From Euperipatoides rowelli (lineage: Eukaryota; Onychophora; Udeonychophora; Euonychophora; Peripatopsidae), in NCBI GenBank assembly GCA_003024985.2, contig PXIH01S0005180.1: 10,409 nt of DNA; one strand, given 5' to 3'. The notes beneath the pieces were generated by a model. That model was not told where the DNA came from. It did not search any database and worked only from the letters and a program-made list of their open reading frames with translations. Position numbers and translations under genes: made by a program. Below, piece after piece: positions 1 through 8,008 of the stretch (positions within the stretch are counted from its first letter, which is position 1; each line of letters begins with the position of its first letter).

Positions 1-316
1 GCTGGACTATAGTCTGTTGTTGTCCGTATAATGCCTTATGGATTTGTTACATAAAGGGGATTTAAAAGAATGCAATCAATGCAATTTTAATGTGGATTGG
101 AAAGGGTTAAGAGCCTAATGAAAATAATTTTATTACATAATAAATTTTTCCTTTGATCTTAAAATGTTATAAACTATTTTGATCACTGATCCCTTTACCT
201 CCCCCACCAAAAATAAGAATTTTTTTTGACAAATGAGTAAAGAAATCATGACATCCAATAAAAGTAATTTTATTAATTTTTTTTTTAAATTTATTGTAAT
301 TTTTTTTTTTCTACAG
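1..316 (+). other. 3' end of the intron upstream of exon a
   Basis: AT-rich intron sequence with no coding signal. It starts with GCTGGACTATAGTCTGTT, which is 17/18 identical to 3137-3154, and carries AGGGGATTTAAAA at 55-67, also found at 7085-7097. A run of T with few interruptions (about 281-310) makes the pyrimidine tract of the acceptor. Confidence 0.8.
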
Positions 317-422
317 GTGGTAAAAGTGCAGTTTTGACTGCAGTGGTCGTTGGTCTTGGTGGCAAAGCATCTGTTACAAACAGAGGCAATTCTGCTAAAC
401 AACTCATTAAATCTGGAAAACA
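317..422 (+). CDS. SMC6: SMC6 exon a: second half of Walker A and following ATPase-lobe strand
   Basis: This internal exon is 106 nt. The acceptor is TTTTTCTACAG at 306-316 and the donor is GTAAGT at 423. The first two bases (GT) complete a serine codon begun upstream. The frame then reads G-K-S-A-V-L-T-A, so the Walker A P-loop (G-x-x-G-x-G-K-S) is split by a phase 1 intron. The nucleotide-binding lysine is codon 322-324 and the next serine, which helps bind magnesium, is 325-327. After this come [15 protein letters not shown] and a segment ending SGK, typical of SMC6 just after the P-loop. The last two bases, CA, join the first base of the next exon to give Gln. Another frame (starting GTG at 317) hits TGA at once, which supports this reading. 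The first half of Walker A must lie in an exon upstream of the window. Confidence 0.95.
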
Positions 423-943
423 GTAAGTCTTTACCTTTATACTAGTTCTGAGGAAATTATTAATGGTTTACTGTATTTAATCTTTTTTTTTTTTAAGTTC
501 ATGTTTGGTGATTTAATTTATTGTTTGACATTGTTACAATAGTATTGGTGTTCGTTTTTAAGGCAAGTTTGGTCTCCTGTAAAGTTTAACAACATAATAA
601 ATGCACTCAATATATTGAATATAAAATTAATTTTTAATAATTTATTTTATTTAATCCACACTTTTCAATGGCATATGCTTATTAACAAACAGTAAAATAT
701 TTAAATGTACAATAAATACAATTGAAAAGTAAAACACAAACAAAATTAGTGATCATATACAGAAATACTGTATGTCAAATAAATAGAATAGTTAAAAAAA
801 AAAAAAAAACATACCTGCCCAACTAGAGAGAGAATGTATTATTTAATAAAGCATTCAGCCTTAATAAAATGGACGAATTTTGGTATTTTTCTTTCAAATA
901 TTGTTCACAGTCATAGTACAAATTCAACCAATCGTCCTCAACT

Positions 944-2112
944 TAGTGTATTATGAATGCTAATTTTAAGAAAAGCTAAAATGGTTTATTTTTACCTTAA
1001 AGTCCTGTTTAATTCATCATTTCTTCATATTTGATTAAATAATTAAGATAATCTCAGTTTATTAAGCCTTTTTTAAATAATGAAAAAAGTTGCCTGTCGC
1101 CAGACACGTCATCTTGATTGCGCCAGCTGTTGTTTTAGGCAATGTACTTGGTATACAAGATCTCGGAAATTTGGTCTAGCAGATCTCATTGAAATTAAAG
1201 TACAACAGCTTTTAATAAAAATAAAATATCCCTTAGCAATGTTAACGGATCATTCAATTTTATTTTTTTTTATTTTTTATTTGAACTCATTAGTTGGGTT
1301 TAATAACTTACGAGTACCATAGGCTATTATAGACACCATATAAGCCTGCAGTAGATCTAGAGTTAATTTGAAGTTATAATAAAGTTTATTAGATAAATAC
1401 AATTCTGCAAATTAAAATTTAATGTAAATTCCATTTCTAATAAATAAGCTATGATTTTTTCTTGCATTCGAGTTTTTCCTTATGAACTTGTGTTAGGTTA
1501 GTTTACAAAATGTTGAACATGAAACAACAGAGCCTTGGCTGGGAGCGGTCTCGCTCTGACGTTTACGAATCTTCATTATTGTGATTTATGGAGTGAGTTC
1601 GATTTAATATATTTTCTGGAGCTTTTTCCTGTGAAAAATTGAAATTGTATTATACAGTATGTTTTTTTTTTCATTCTGTATCAAATGTTTGTTATTAATA
1701 TATTATGTATTAAGAATTTTAATAAATAGTATGTTGTTTCCTGATTGGGAAACATTTATTTTGTATTTAAAAACAAAAATTAAAAAAAAAAGTAAAATTG
1801 AATGATTCGTTAATATTATTGCTAAGGGATATTTTATTTTTACCGTAAGCTATTGTACTTTATTTTCAATGAGATCTGCTAGACCAAATTTCCGAGAAAT
1901 TGTATACTAAAGTACACTGCCTAAAGCAACAGGCTATCAAGATGACGTGTCCTGACTTCAGACCACACTTTTTCATAATTTAAAAGCGGCTTGATAAACT
2001 GAGGTTATCTTAATTATTTAATCGAATATGAAGAAATGATAAATTAAACATGACTTTTAAGGTAAAAATAAACCATTTTAGCTTTTCTTAAAATTAGCAT
2101 TCATTATACACT
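944..2112. mobile_element. Foldback (long inverted repeat) element, about 1.17 kb
   Basis: The left arm (about 944-1272) is matched as reverse complement by the right arm (about 1780-2112). Shared blocks include TGAATGCTAATTTTAAGAAA, TTGATTAAATAATTAAGATA (one change in the other arm), GGAAATTTGGTCTAGCAGAT, ACACGTCATCTTGAT and AAAATATCCCTTAGCAAT. By eye the arms are roughly 85-90% identical over about 330 bp, with short indels. The inner spacer of about 507 bp is AT-rich and non-coding apart from the small GC-rich patch at 1543-1556 (GAGCG and CGCTC around four bases). No transposase is encoded, so this looks like a non-autonomous foldback or palindromic MITE-type insertion. I could not find a clean target site duplication at the arm ends. 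An inverted duplication of local sequence is the alternative. Confidence 0.8.
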
Positions 2113-2339
2113 TTAATGATCATTAGATACAACAAATAACACATCAAGGTTAAGTCATTACCAAAAATTGTAAAATTATAACCCCGAATGTAGAGCATGT
2201 ACATTAATATAAAAGATGCTAGATTCATTCTTATAACATATATGATTATTCATTTAATTGTTAAAAGCACAAATATTTATTTCTACTTATTCTAATGTTT
2301 TTACCATGAATATCAGTATTATGAAGATATTAAGTGCAT

Positions 2340-2390
2340 AAATGTATTATTAAGGATCGCTTATAGTAAGTGATTCTTAATAATACATTT
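2340..2390. repeat. Near-perfect hairpin, 24-bp stem with 3-nt loop
   Basis: The left stem 2340-2363 (AAATGTATTATTAAG at its start) pairs with 2367-2390 around TAG. Two positions mismatch in DNA; as + strand RNA both become G-U pairs, so the transcript hairpin is continuous. It lies about 115 bp upstream of exon b inside the intron. It may be a tiny palindromic MITE remnant, or a hairpin that affects splicing. There is no sign that it is a known microRNA. Confidence 0.8.
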
Positions 2391-2505
2391 ACACACTCAA
2401 TAGAATGGAATATGTTGAAATTATATCTTTGTATTATAGTAGCATTACATACTGTATGCCAATAAATTATACCAAATTCTATTTATTAATTTTTATTTTA
2501 TTTAG

Positions 2506-2642
2506 AGTTTCAGAAATTTCTATCAAACTGAGGAATCGTGGTGAGGAAGCTTATAAGCCAGATGCCTTTGGTAATTCTATTATAGTCGAGAGGCGATTAA
2601 CCCTTGATGGAACCAGTACTTATAAATTGAAAAATGATAAAG
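2506..2642 (+). CDS. SMC6: SMC6 exon b: N-terminal ATPase lobe (LRNRG / YKLKN block)
   Basis: This internal exon is 137 nt, with acceptor TTTATTTAG ending at 2505 and donor GTAAAA at 2643. The first base completes the Gln codon of exon a, then the frame from 2507 reads [18 protein letters not shown] and continues to a conserved [13 protein letters not shown]. In SMC6 this block holds the L-R-N-R-G strand and the long beta hairpin of the N-terminal ATPase lobe. The single final G starts a glycine codon finished by exon c. The open frame extends upstream to 2405 and downstream to a TAA at 2654-2656, but those extensions are intron. The acceptor is followed by a second AG (2506-2507); using it would break the frame with exon a. 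Confidence 0.94.
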
Positions 2643-3113
2643 GTAAAATTAAGTAAAAAAGGAAGCAAAATAATAATTTTTTAGGATATAGTGTATTTAA
2701 TTTTAAAAATTCAGCGTAGTACTTTCATCTTAATTTTTTTTCTAAAATTTAACATTTTTTAATATGAAAAGCTTACAGTGGCACAACTTTTGTGATTTAA
2801 AAAAATGTACTTTGTAGTTTGAAGTTCATTAATCATAAACAATCAATTTCATTATTCACTCCATAGTCATGATGAATGTCTCGAATGCTTCAGCTATGAT
2901 TGTTAACTATATGTCTGTGCCTAGTTTCTAAGAGTCTGTTCTACCCATGTTCCTAAACCTTAAAATTTATTACTGTAGCAGATTTTGAGTCTTGATTTCC
3001 AAATTATTTTCTTTCAGCATTTTCTATCATTTACAGAGTGAACGTTTGATAATAATGAATACTTGTCATTCTGATAGCCACAATTAATATTTATTCTATA
3101 TCAGACTCCAGCG

Positions 3114-3151
3114 AGGTTGGACTATAGTTCAACCTTGCTAGACTATAGTCT
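3114..3151. repeat. Pair of ACTATAGT-centred palindromes
   Basis: 3114-3135 (AGGTTGGACTATAGTTCAAC, then CT) is a 22-nt palindrome with one mismatched pair. It is followed by 3140-3151 (AGACTATAGTCT), a perfect 12-nt palindrome. The flanking GCTAGACTATAGTCTGTT (3137-3154) recurs with one change at 1-18. A weaker ATATAGTCTGTT lies near 3919-3930. This looks like a dispersed family of short palindromic repeats. Confidence 0.7.
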
Positions 3152-3559
3152 GTTCGGCATATTTGTATAAATAAATACACATATTTTTAAAAAAATAGTA
3201 TTTATCTTTAACACAACAATTCAGTTAGTCAATTTGCGTTTGCCAAATGGATTCATTGCAATGATGTCAATAGATCAACAGATAAATCAACAATAGTCCT
3301 TATTGGGATTGACCAAATTTTTACTGTGTCCCTATCATCCCTACCCTCCTATTCACAATTTTTTTGTGTTCGTGTATGTAATCAACATATTTTTAATAGA
3401 TTTTAAAAATAAAAACTGATTGGAATATTAATTGTTAGTTTAAAAAAAAATGGGGAGAGAAATTAATAGTACAAAATTAAGAATTTTCTGAAAAGGCTTA
3501 AGTTGAAAACATGGTAATATCAGATTATTTTCAAATATTTTTTGGAATCCATGTAAATA

Positions 3560-3778
3560 AGGCCCATATCCTTGTGGGCTAGGGCCTTATATTTTAAATA
3601 TAAATTTCAATTTGATTATATGCATATAATTTTAATATTTTTGTTTTGTTTATGGGAATATCTTTCTTGAACTGTTGGCAGAACTTTGCACAATAGTGAT
3701 ATATACTGTATTTCTCTGTATTTACAACTTGTTTAAAGTGTACCAGTATTGTAAATAAACCTGAATAATAATGATAAA
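3560..3778 (+). mobile_element. Possible 3' tail of a CR1/L2-like non-LTR retrotransposon
   Basis: The stretch begins with TAAGGCCC and, after a short spacer with ATATCCTTGTGGGCTA, GGGCCTTA, which pair as a hairpin (about 3559-3590). It goes on through TTTTTGTTTTGTTTATGG and ends GTAAATAAACCTG followed by AATAATAATGATAA. A GGCCC/GGGCC stem, a T/G-rich 3' UTR, an AATAAA-type signal and a short A-rich tandem tail are how many CR1/L2-type elements of marine invertebrates end. No RT-coding remnant is visible upstream. It could instead be an ordinary 3' UTR-like pseudogene fragment. Confidence 0.35.
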
Positions 3779-4453
3779 AATTACCATTAAAGTTGATAAT
3801 TTTAATTCAGAGAGGGCGCTTTAGTCGAAAGGATACATTGTATCATACTGTACATTTAATTTACCAACATGTACTGTAATTTGCTTGTAAAAGTGAAATT
3901 AATATCAGGCTCACTAAAATATAGTCTGTTTTGATATACTGTAGTTGATTGTAAAGACAGTTTACATACAATGTTTAAATAAAAATGTGACACAAGGATG
4001 GTTATTAGTATTTTTTATTTCAGTAGGCCTTCAGTATGAATAAGAAAGTTTATATTTCAATAATTAAAAAATATTTTATATATCAAAATTGTTTTATAGG
4101 ATGGCAAGATTAAAATATCACATAAAAAAAAAGCTATTGAATAAACTTAAGATATTTCATTTCTTTAGGAAAAATAATTTATTCAACATTGTAGCAAACT
4201 GCATGAAAAAAAATAGTTCCAGATTATCCAAACTAATTAAACATTTCAAAGTTGAAGAAGAAGAAAAAAAATCGGACTAATTTTTGTTGTTGAATAAAAA
4301 GAAAGTGCATATTTTTTTTAAATTACAGCATAAACTGTAGATACTTTAGGCACTTAATATTTATGAGCTACTGTATTTCTAAATTTAGTTGGTAAAATTA
4401 AGTGATTTTTAATTAAGATTTATATTTTTGATATGAAATTTTTATGTTGCTAG

Positions 4454-4515
4454 GAGCTGTAATAAGTACCAGAAGAGATGATCTCAATCACATTCTTGAC
4501 CAGTTTAACATTCAA
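4454..4515 (+). CDS. SMC6: SMC6 exon c: STR-DDL-ILDQFNIQ segment of the ATPase lobe
   Basis: This short internal exon is 62 nt, with acceptor TTGCTAG ending at 4453 and donor GTAAGC at 4516. The first two bases finish the Gly codon begun in exon b. The frame then reads AVISTRRDDLNHILDQFNIQ. The family has S-T-R, an acidic pair, and I-L-D-x-F-N-I-Q directly ahead of the Q-loop, so the exon joins b to d with no missing residues. It ends at a codon boundary (phase 0). It is too short to stand out as an open frame; it was found by asking for the sequence needed between exons b and d. Confidence 0.94.
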
Positions 4516-4700
4516 GTAAGCTTATTTTGTATAAATATTCAACATTTTAATTTATATTTTATGGTTTAATTTAATAATAACTATATTTAATTCATCCTTT
4601 AGGCAATATAAATGTAGGCCTAATAGTAGATATCCTTTGCTTTGATGTGTAATGTTATTTTATTATATAAAACACCGTTTCCCGATATGTCAAATTCAGA

Positions 4701-5038
4701 CAATATTGTTCCACTTAGATTAAAATATACTAGAAAATATAATAGATGTACATTATTTGTCTTATTAGTTGAGTAATCTTATTTTTAGTAGTAGTAGTCA
4801 AACTGTTGACAAATTTACAACGGAGAACATATTTTTCTTAGTATTATTAATTTGATGGATATATTGGTCTTATGATTATTATTTGTAGAGTACTGTACAG
4901 TAGTGTTATTAATGTTAGCACATAACAGGCAATATTGTTTGGGCTTAGATTATATATCAAAAGAAACAGTATCTTTAGTTGGAATATTTATAAAATATAA
5001 CAGAGGGATGTGTTTGTCTTATTGGTAGTAGTAGTAGC
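4701..5038 (+). repeat. Diverged direct duplication, copies about 229 bp apart, with TAG microsatellites
   Basis: Copy 1 (4701-4799) and copy 2 (4930-5038) share in order CAATATTGTT, CTTAGATTA, AAATATAAYAGA, TTTGTCTTATT and GTAGTAGTAGT. A third partial copy (AATATAATAGAGGGATGT) starts near 5052. Copies are clearly diverged, so the duplication is old. TAG/ATT-type microsatellite sequence continues to about 5130. Confidence 0.6.
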
Positions 5039-5221
5039 AGAATTATTAGAGAATATAATAGAGGGATGTTTTAGTATTATTATTATTAGTCTTAGTATTA
5101 TTATTAGTCTTATTATTAGATTAATTTATTCTAGCGCCTGTTGTATCTCAACTCTCAATGGCTATTCATATAGTATGCTATATAGGCTACAGTATATGCG
5201 ATTTAATTGATATACAGTATT

Positions 5222-5505
5222 TCCTCAATTTTGTTATTTTTTGATCTATAAATACTGTAGATGCAGACTAGTACTATTGTGTTTAAAAAAATAACTTCCA
5301 GATTTAAAATACAATATAAAAATTCAGTATGACTAATAATAATACTAACACATGCTCTATAACCAAAAGTGTTGTGAAAATTGGCAGTCTTTATTATTTA
5401 TTCAGCCTACTTTGCACGGTGAACCTCCTTTCATATACTGCTTTTTTTTTTTAATGTTTTGACTTTAAAATGATGCAGACTAGTATTATTTTGTAAAAAA
5501 AAAAA
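5222..5505 (+). repeat. Direct duplication, copies about 211 bp apart
   Basis: GATGCAGACTAGTACTATT at 5260 and GATGCAGACTAGTATTATT at 5472 are near identical. Each is preceded by a T-rich tract with TTTTGA and followed by TGT and a run of A. The similarity spans about 60-70 bp per copy (about 5222-5290 and 5435-5505). The sequence between the copies (5291-5434) is not repeated. Confidence 0.65.
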
Positions 5506-5683
5506 TCACAAACAATTTAATTCAATAAAAAAAAGGTTTTTATACACAGTAATTTAATGCTTCTTTATATAAGTTATGTACAGCATTTTATGGTTTTAAG
5601 TTATATTTCGTAACATACAGTACTTCCATTCGCTGAAAAGTAGAAGTTTTCAAAATAAGAAAAGCACAGTAATTATTGTGGCT

Positions 5684-5998
5684 CTGGAAATGGTCAATCT
5701 AGTAATGGATTGACATTGCGGTTCTTAGCTTATCTTTGCATTACAGAATTGCCGTCTCTTCCATAATGAGCATTCTGCTAATTGATTGACATATTGTGGT
5801 TATCTTTGTTTTATCTTTGCAATAAACAATTGATGTGGCTTCCATAATAGTCAATCTACTAATGGATTGGTTCATGGTTCTCTTCATTTTATATTTGCAA
5901 TAAAGAATTGCTGTGGTTTCCATAATGATCAATCTTTTAAAGGATTGGCACGTTGTGGTTATCTTTATTTTATTTTGCAATAATAAAATTACTATAGG
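5684..5998 (+). repeat. Four-copy minisatellite with a unit of about 75-81 bp
   Basis: Units begin at about 5684, 5759, 5840 and 5918. Each carries, in order, a variant of TTCCATAATGRTCAATCT, CTAATGGATTGRC, GTGGTTATCTTT, ATCTTTGCAATAAA and GAATTGCTGTGG. Unit lengths are about 75, 81, 78 and 81 bp. The copies differ at many positions, so the array is old rather than recently expanded. On the minus strand the middle units read open with a repeated 26-27 residue pattern (QSISRLxIMExTxIxYC), but this has no recognisable domain and I treat it as non-coding. Confidence 0.85.
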
Positions 5999-6448
5999 AG
6001 AAAGAAATATTAGAAAAAAAATAAGAATGGAGGTTGACAGTGTGCTGATGCTTTACTGTAATATTTTACGTAAAATGCAGAGATTTTGCCAATTACGTGT
6101 GTGAAATATAATGTATGTTATACCATATATTGATCATTCTTTTATGAACAATATATTTACAATAGTTTGGAAGCATACTATACAAATTGTTGATTGACAT
6201 GGTGAAAATAATAGGGTAGGCTGATTGAACAAAAAAATAGTTTTTTAATAATTTTTAAAAATTTAACTTCACAAAAATAATTATTGTATTGTTTAAGTTT
6301 GTTATTTGGTGTCTTTGAAATCATTAATAACGATGATAAAACAAAATTAACGCATGTGACCAAAACTTAAGTTGTACACTAAAGCTTTTGGATTTTTATT
6401 ATTTTTTTGTGTGTTATAATTTATAGAATTATTTATTATTTTCATTAG

Positions 6449-6529
6449 GTAGACAACCCTGTTTCAATATTGAATCAAGAAACAAGCCGCAGCTTTCTCA
6501 ACTCTAAAAATCCTTCCGATAAATATAAG
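6449..6529 (+). CDS. SMC6: SMC6 exon d: Q-loop (VDNPVSILNQE)
   Basis: This internal exon of 81 nt encodes exactly 27 codons, with phase 0 at both ends. The acceptor is TTTTCATTAG ending at 6448. The donor AAG|GTAGCT is weaker than consensus (GTAGCT rather than GTAAGT). It encodes VDNPVSILNQETSR, then SFLNSKNPSDKYK. The glutamine at 6476-6478 is the expected Q-loop residue, which contacts the magnesium and links ATP binding to engagement of the two heads. Intron 3 therefore falls exactly between ...FNIQ and VDNP. The open stretch was too short to be seen as a long frame and was found by similarity to the family. Confidence 0.95.
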
Positions 6530-6887
6530 GTAGCTAACCTATAAAAGATTAGTTTTCTTTGCTGTTTATTTAAAATTTATTATAAAAATTTAACTTAAAA
6601 ATAGCAACAGATTATTAACTTAGTGTTATTATTAAACGTACTTCTAATTTGTTTTGTTCCTATTTGATATCTAACTTCTAACTATGTTAATTTTTCAACA
6701 TTGAAATTAAGCATGGAGAAAATCATAATCATTTTTGTTGTGATCATAAATCAGATATTTAGCTCATTTGTTACCACACACTTTTACCCGACAGCACATT
6801 GTGCACAGAAAAGATAGCAGTGAAAAAAAAATTAATGATGCAAATTATGATCATAAATGATTTTTAATTCTAGTCTTTAACCTTTTT

Positions 6888-6979
6888 CACTCCACTGTCT
6901 ATAATAGATCCGACATTTTAAAAATTCCTGTTCCACTCCATTGTCGATTATAAGTCAACATTTTCTCTTACAATTCAAC
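6888..6979 (+). repeat. 46-bp tandem duplication, two copies
   Basis: CACTCCACTGTCTATAATAG (6888) and CACTCCATTGTCGATTATAA (6934) start two tandem copies, each continuing GATCCGACATTTT or GTCAACATTTT. The core in copy 2, TGTCGATTATAAGTCAACA, is nearly self-complementary. This recalls the ACTATAGT palindromes elsewhere in the window. Confidence 0.65.
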
Positions 6980-7598
6980 AATCATTGTAAGCCTAAAAAA
7001 TGCTTTAATAAAATTTATATTCAGAAGGACTAAAATATATTTGTTTTAATCATACCAAATGATTTAAAAAATAAAATTAAAATCAGGGGATTTAAAAATA
7101 ATGCAATAATGTAAAAAAGTCTATATTAATTTGGAGTATAACATAACCATATATTAAAAATAATTAGAGTGGAAAAGATTAAGACAGATACAGTAGTTGA
7201 AAAAAAATATTTATAACATTTTTTTTTTTACATTTTGCTATAATGTACTGTATCTCTCCTGTTTGAACTATACAGTATATATATATTTTATTTTTAGATT
7301 TTGCGTTAAATTTAATTTAAAAAAATGTATAGGTTTATTACTATTTGACTTCAAATTATTTATTGAGCAAACAGAAAATCAGTGTTTACAATTTTATTGA
7401 ACATTTAGAAAAAAAAAACCTAGTACAAAGGATTAATATTTGGTTTTATTTGTATATGAATTCTATTGCCGCTATGAATGTTATATATTTTAAGATGTGT
7501 AGGAAATAGCACGGATATGTGATTAAGAAAATAATAGAGCCTAACTAATGTTCACTCCCTAAATTTTCAAATAAAATTGATATATATTTTATTTATCA

Positions 7599-8008
7599 CT
7601 AAGCTTCAAAAAGAATTGACCAATCGACTCTATATTCATTAGTCTGTAATTTGATTGTAAGTTGGATCACAATATGATCACTTTGACCCAAAGTCTCAAC
7701 GGTAGATATATCAGAAATATGACGATCGCTAACAATAACCAGATCAAGAAGTGAAGTATTTTCGTCCCTAAATCTAGTGTTGAAATCAACCACCTGGCTA
7801 AGACTATCATCATGTATGAAGTTTAATATAACTTCTCCAAACAAGTTTTTTTTTTAATGCTCATATTTGTCCAATCAATATCAGGAAGATTAAAGTCTCC
7901 TAACCTAAAGAAATGATCATATTTGTCAAAAGAGAATTCTTCGTAAGCATATTTGTTTGAATAAATGAAATGTTGTCCAGTTTCAAACCCATCCGCATCT
8001 TCATGCAT
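7599..8008 (-). pseudogene. Fragment of a CR1/Jockey-like non-LTR retrotransposon: second half of the APE endonuclease, frameshifted
   Basis: On the minus strand 8008-7823 reads to DKYDHFFRLGDFNLPDIDW, and a second frame, 7844-7599, reads LFGEVILNF, then SLLDLVIVSD and TLGQSDHIVI. GDFNLPDIDW (7900-7871) and the closing SDH (7682-7674) are core motifs of the apurinic-type endonuclease that nicks target DNA in LINE retrotransposons. The LDLV..SD block between them is also standard, so the order is correct. The two halves are out of register by one base at a run of about ten A on the minus strand (T on the + strand, about 7846-7855), with no other break between them. The first half of the endonuclease and the whole reverse transcriptase are missing; no similarity is visible past 7599 or above 8008. 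It is a dead relic inside an intron, antisense to SMC6. Confidence 0.85.

Larger units (their letters stand above)
423..2505 (+). other. SMC6 intron between exons a and b (2,083 bp)
   Basis: GT-AG intron. Apart from the foldback element at 944-2112 and the hairpin at 2340-2390, I see only AT-rich sequence. This includes homopolymer runs (T at 483-496, A at 795-809) and several TACTGTA/TACAGTA words. Confidence 0.9.
2643..4453 (+). other. SMC6 intron between exons b and c (1,811 bp)
   Basis: GT-AG intron. It holds the ACTATAGT palindromes (3114-3151), a possible LINE tail (about 3560-3778) and AT-rich filler. In 2643-3100 I see nothing recognisable. In 3780-4450 I see only TACTGTA words, a small GAGAGGGCGC patch near 3810 and a 63-codon open frame (4089-4280) that I regard as chance. 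Confidence 0.9.
4516..6448 (+). other. SMC6 intron between exons c and d (1,933 bp)
   Basis: GT-AG intron, rich in internal duplications: 4701-4799 with 4930-5038, 5222-5290 with 5435-5505, and the minisatellite at 5684-5998. GTAGTAGTAGT and ATTATTATTAG microsatellites lie at about 4787-4798, 5025-5038 and 5070-5130. In 6000-6448 I see nothing but AT-rich sequence. No coding signal for another gene. Confidence 0.9.

Noticed and set aside
133-402. 89-codon minus-strand open frame overlapping exon a
   Set aside because: It is the antisense shadow of SMC6 exon a plus intron; low-complexity K/L/I-rich protein with no domain.
661-735. CTTTTCAAT ... ATTGAAAAG inverted repeat
   Set aside because: Only 9 bp with a loop of about 50 bp in AT-rich sequence; not above chance.
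1080-1322. 80-codon + strand open frame
   Set aside because: It lies across the left arm of the foldback element and into its spacer, is not kept open in the right arm, and shows no domain.
1543-1556. GAGCGGTCTCGCTC hairpin within a short GC-rich patch, considered as part of a tRNA or SINE
   Set aside because: No B box or tRNA fold could be found around it; the stem is only 5 bp.
2506-2513. Alternative acceptors for exon b (AG at 2506-2507 and CAG ending at 2512)
   Set aside because: Both break the frame with exon a and lose conserved residues.
4089-4280. 63-codon basic open frame ending in an acidic/lysine run
   Set aside because: It is intronic, composed of A-rich codons, has no family resemblance, and is not needed between exons b and c, which join perfectly.
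5010-5210. 66-codon hydrophobic open frame resembling a membrane segment
   Set aside because: The Ile/Val/Ser-rich protein comes from the TAG/ATT microsatellite; no other support.
5684-5998. CRISPR-like array
   Set aside because: The repeats are tandem, degenerate and contiguous with no unique spacers, in animal intron DNA.
7197-7400. 67-codon Phe/Leu/Tyr-rich open frame
   Set aside because: AT-rich intron composition explains it; no domain or start context.
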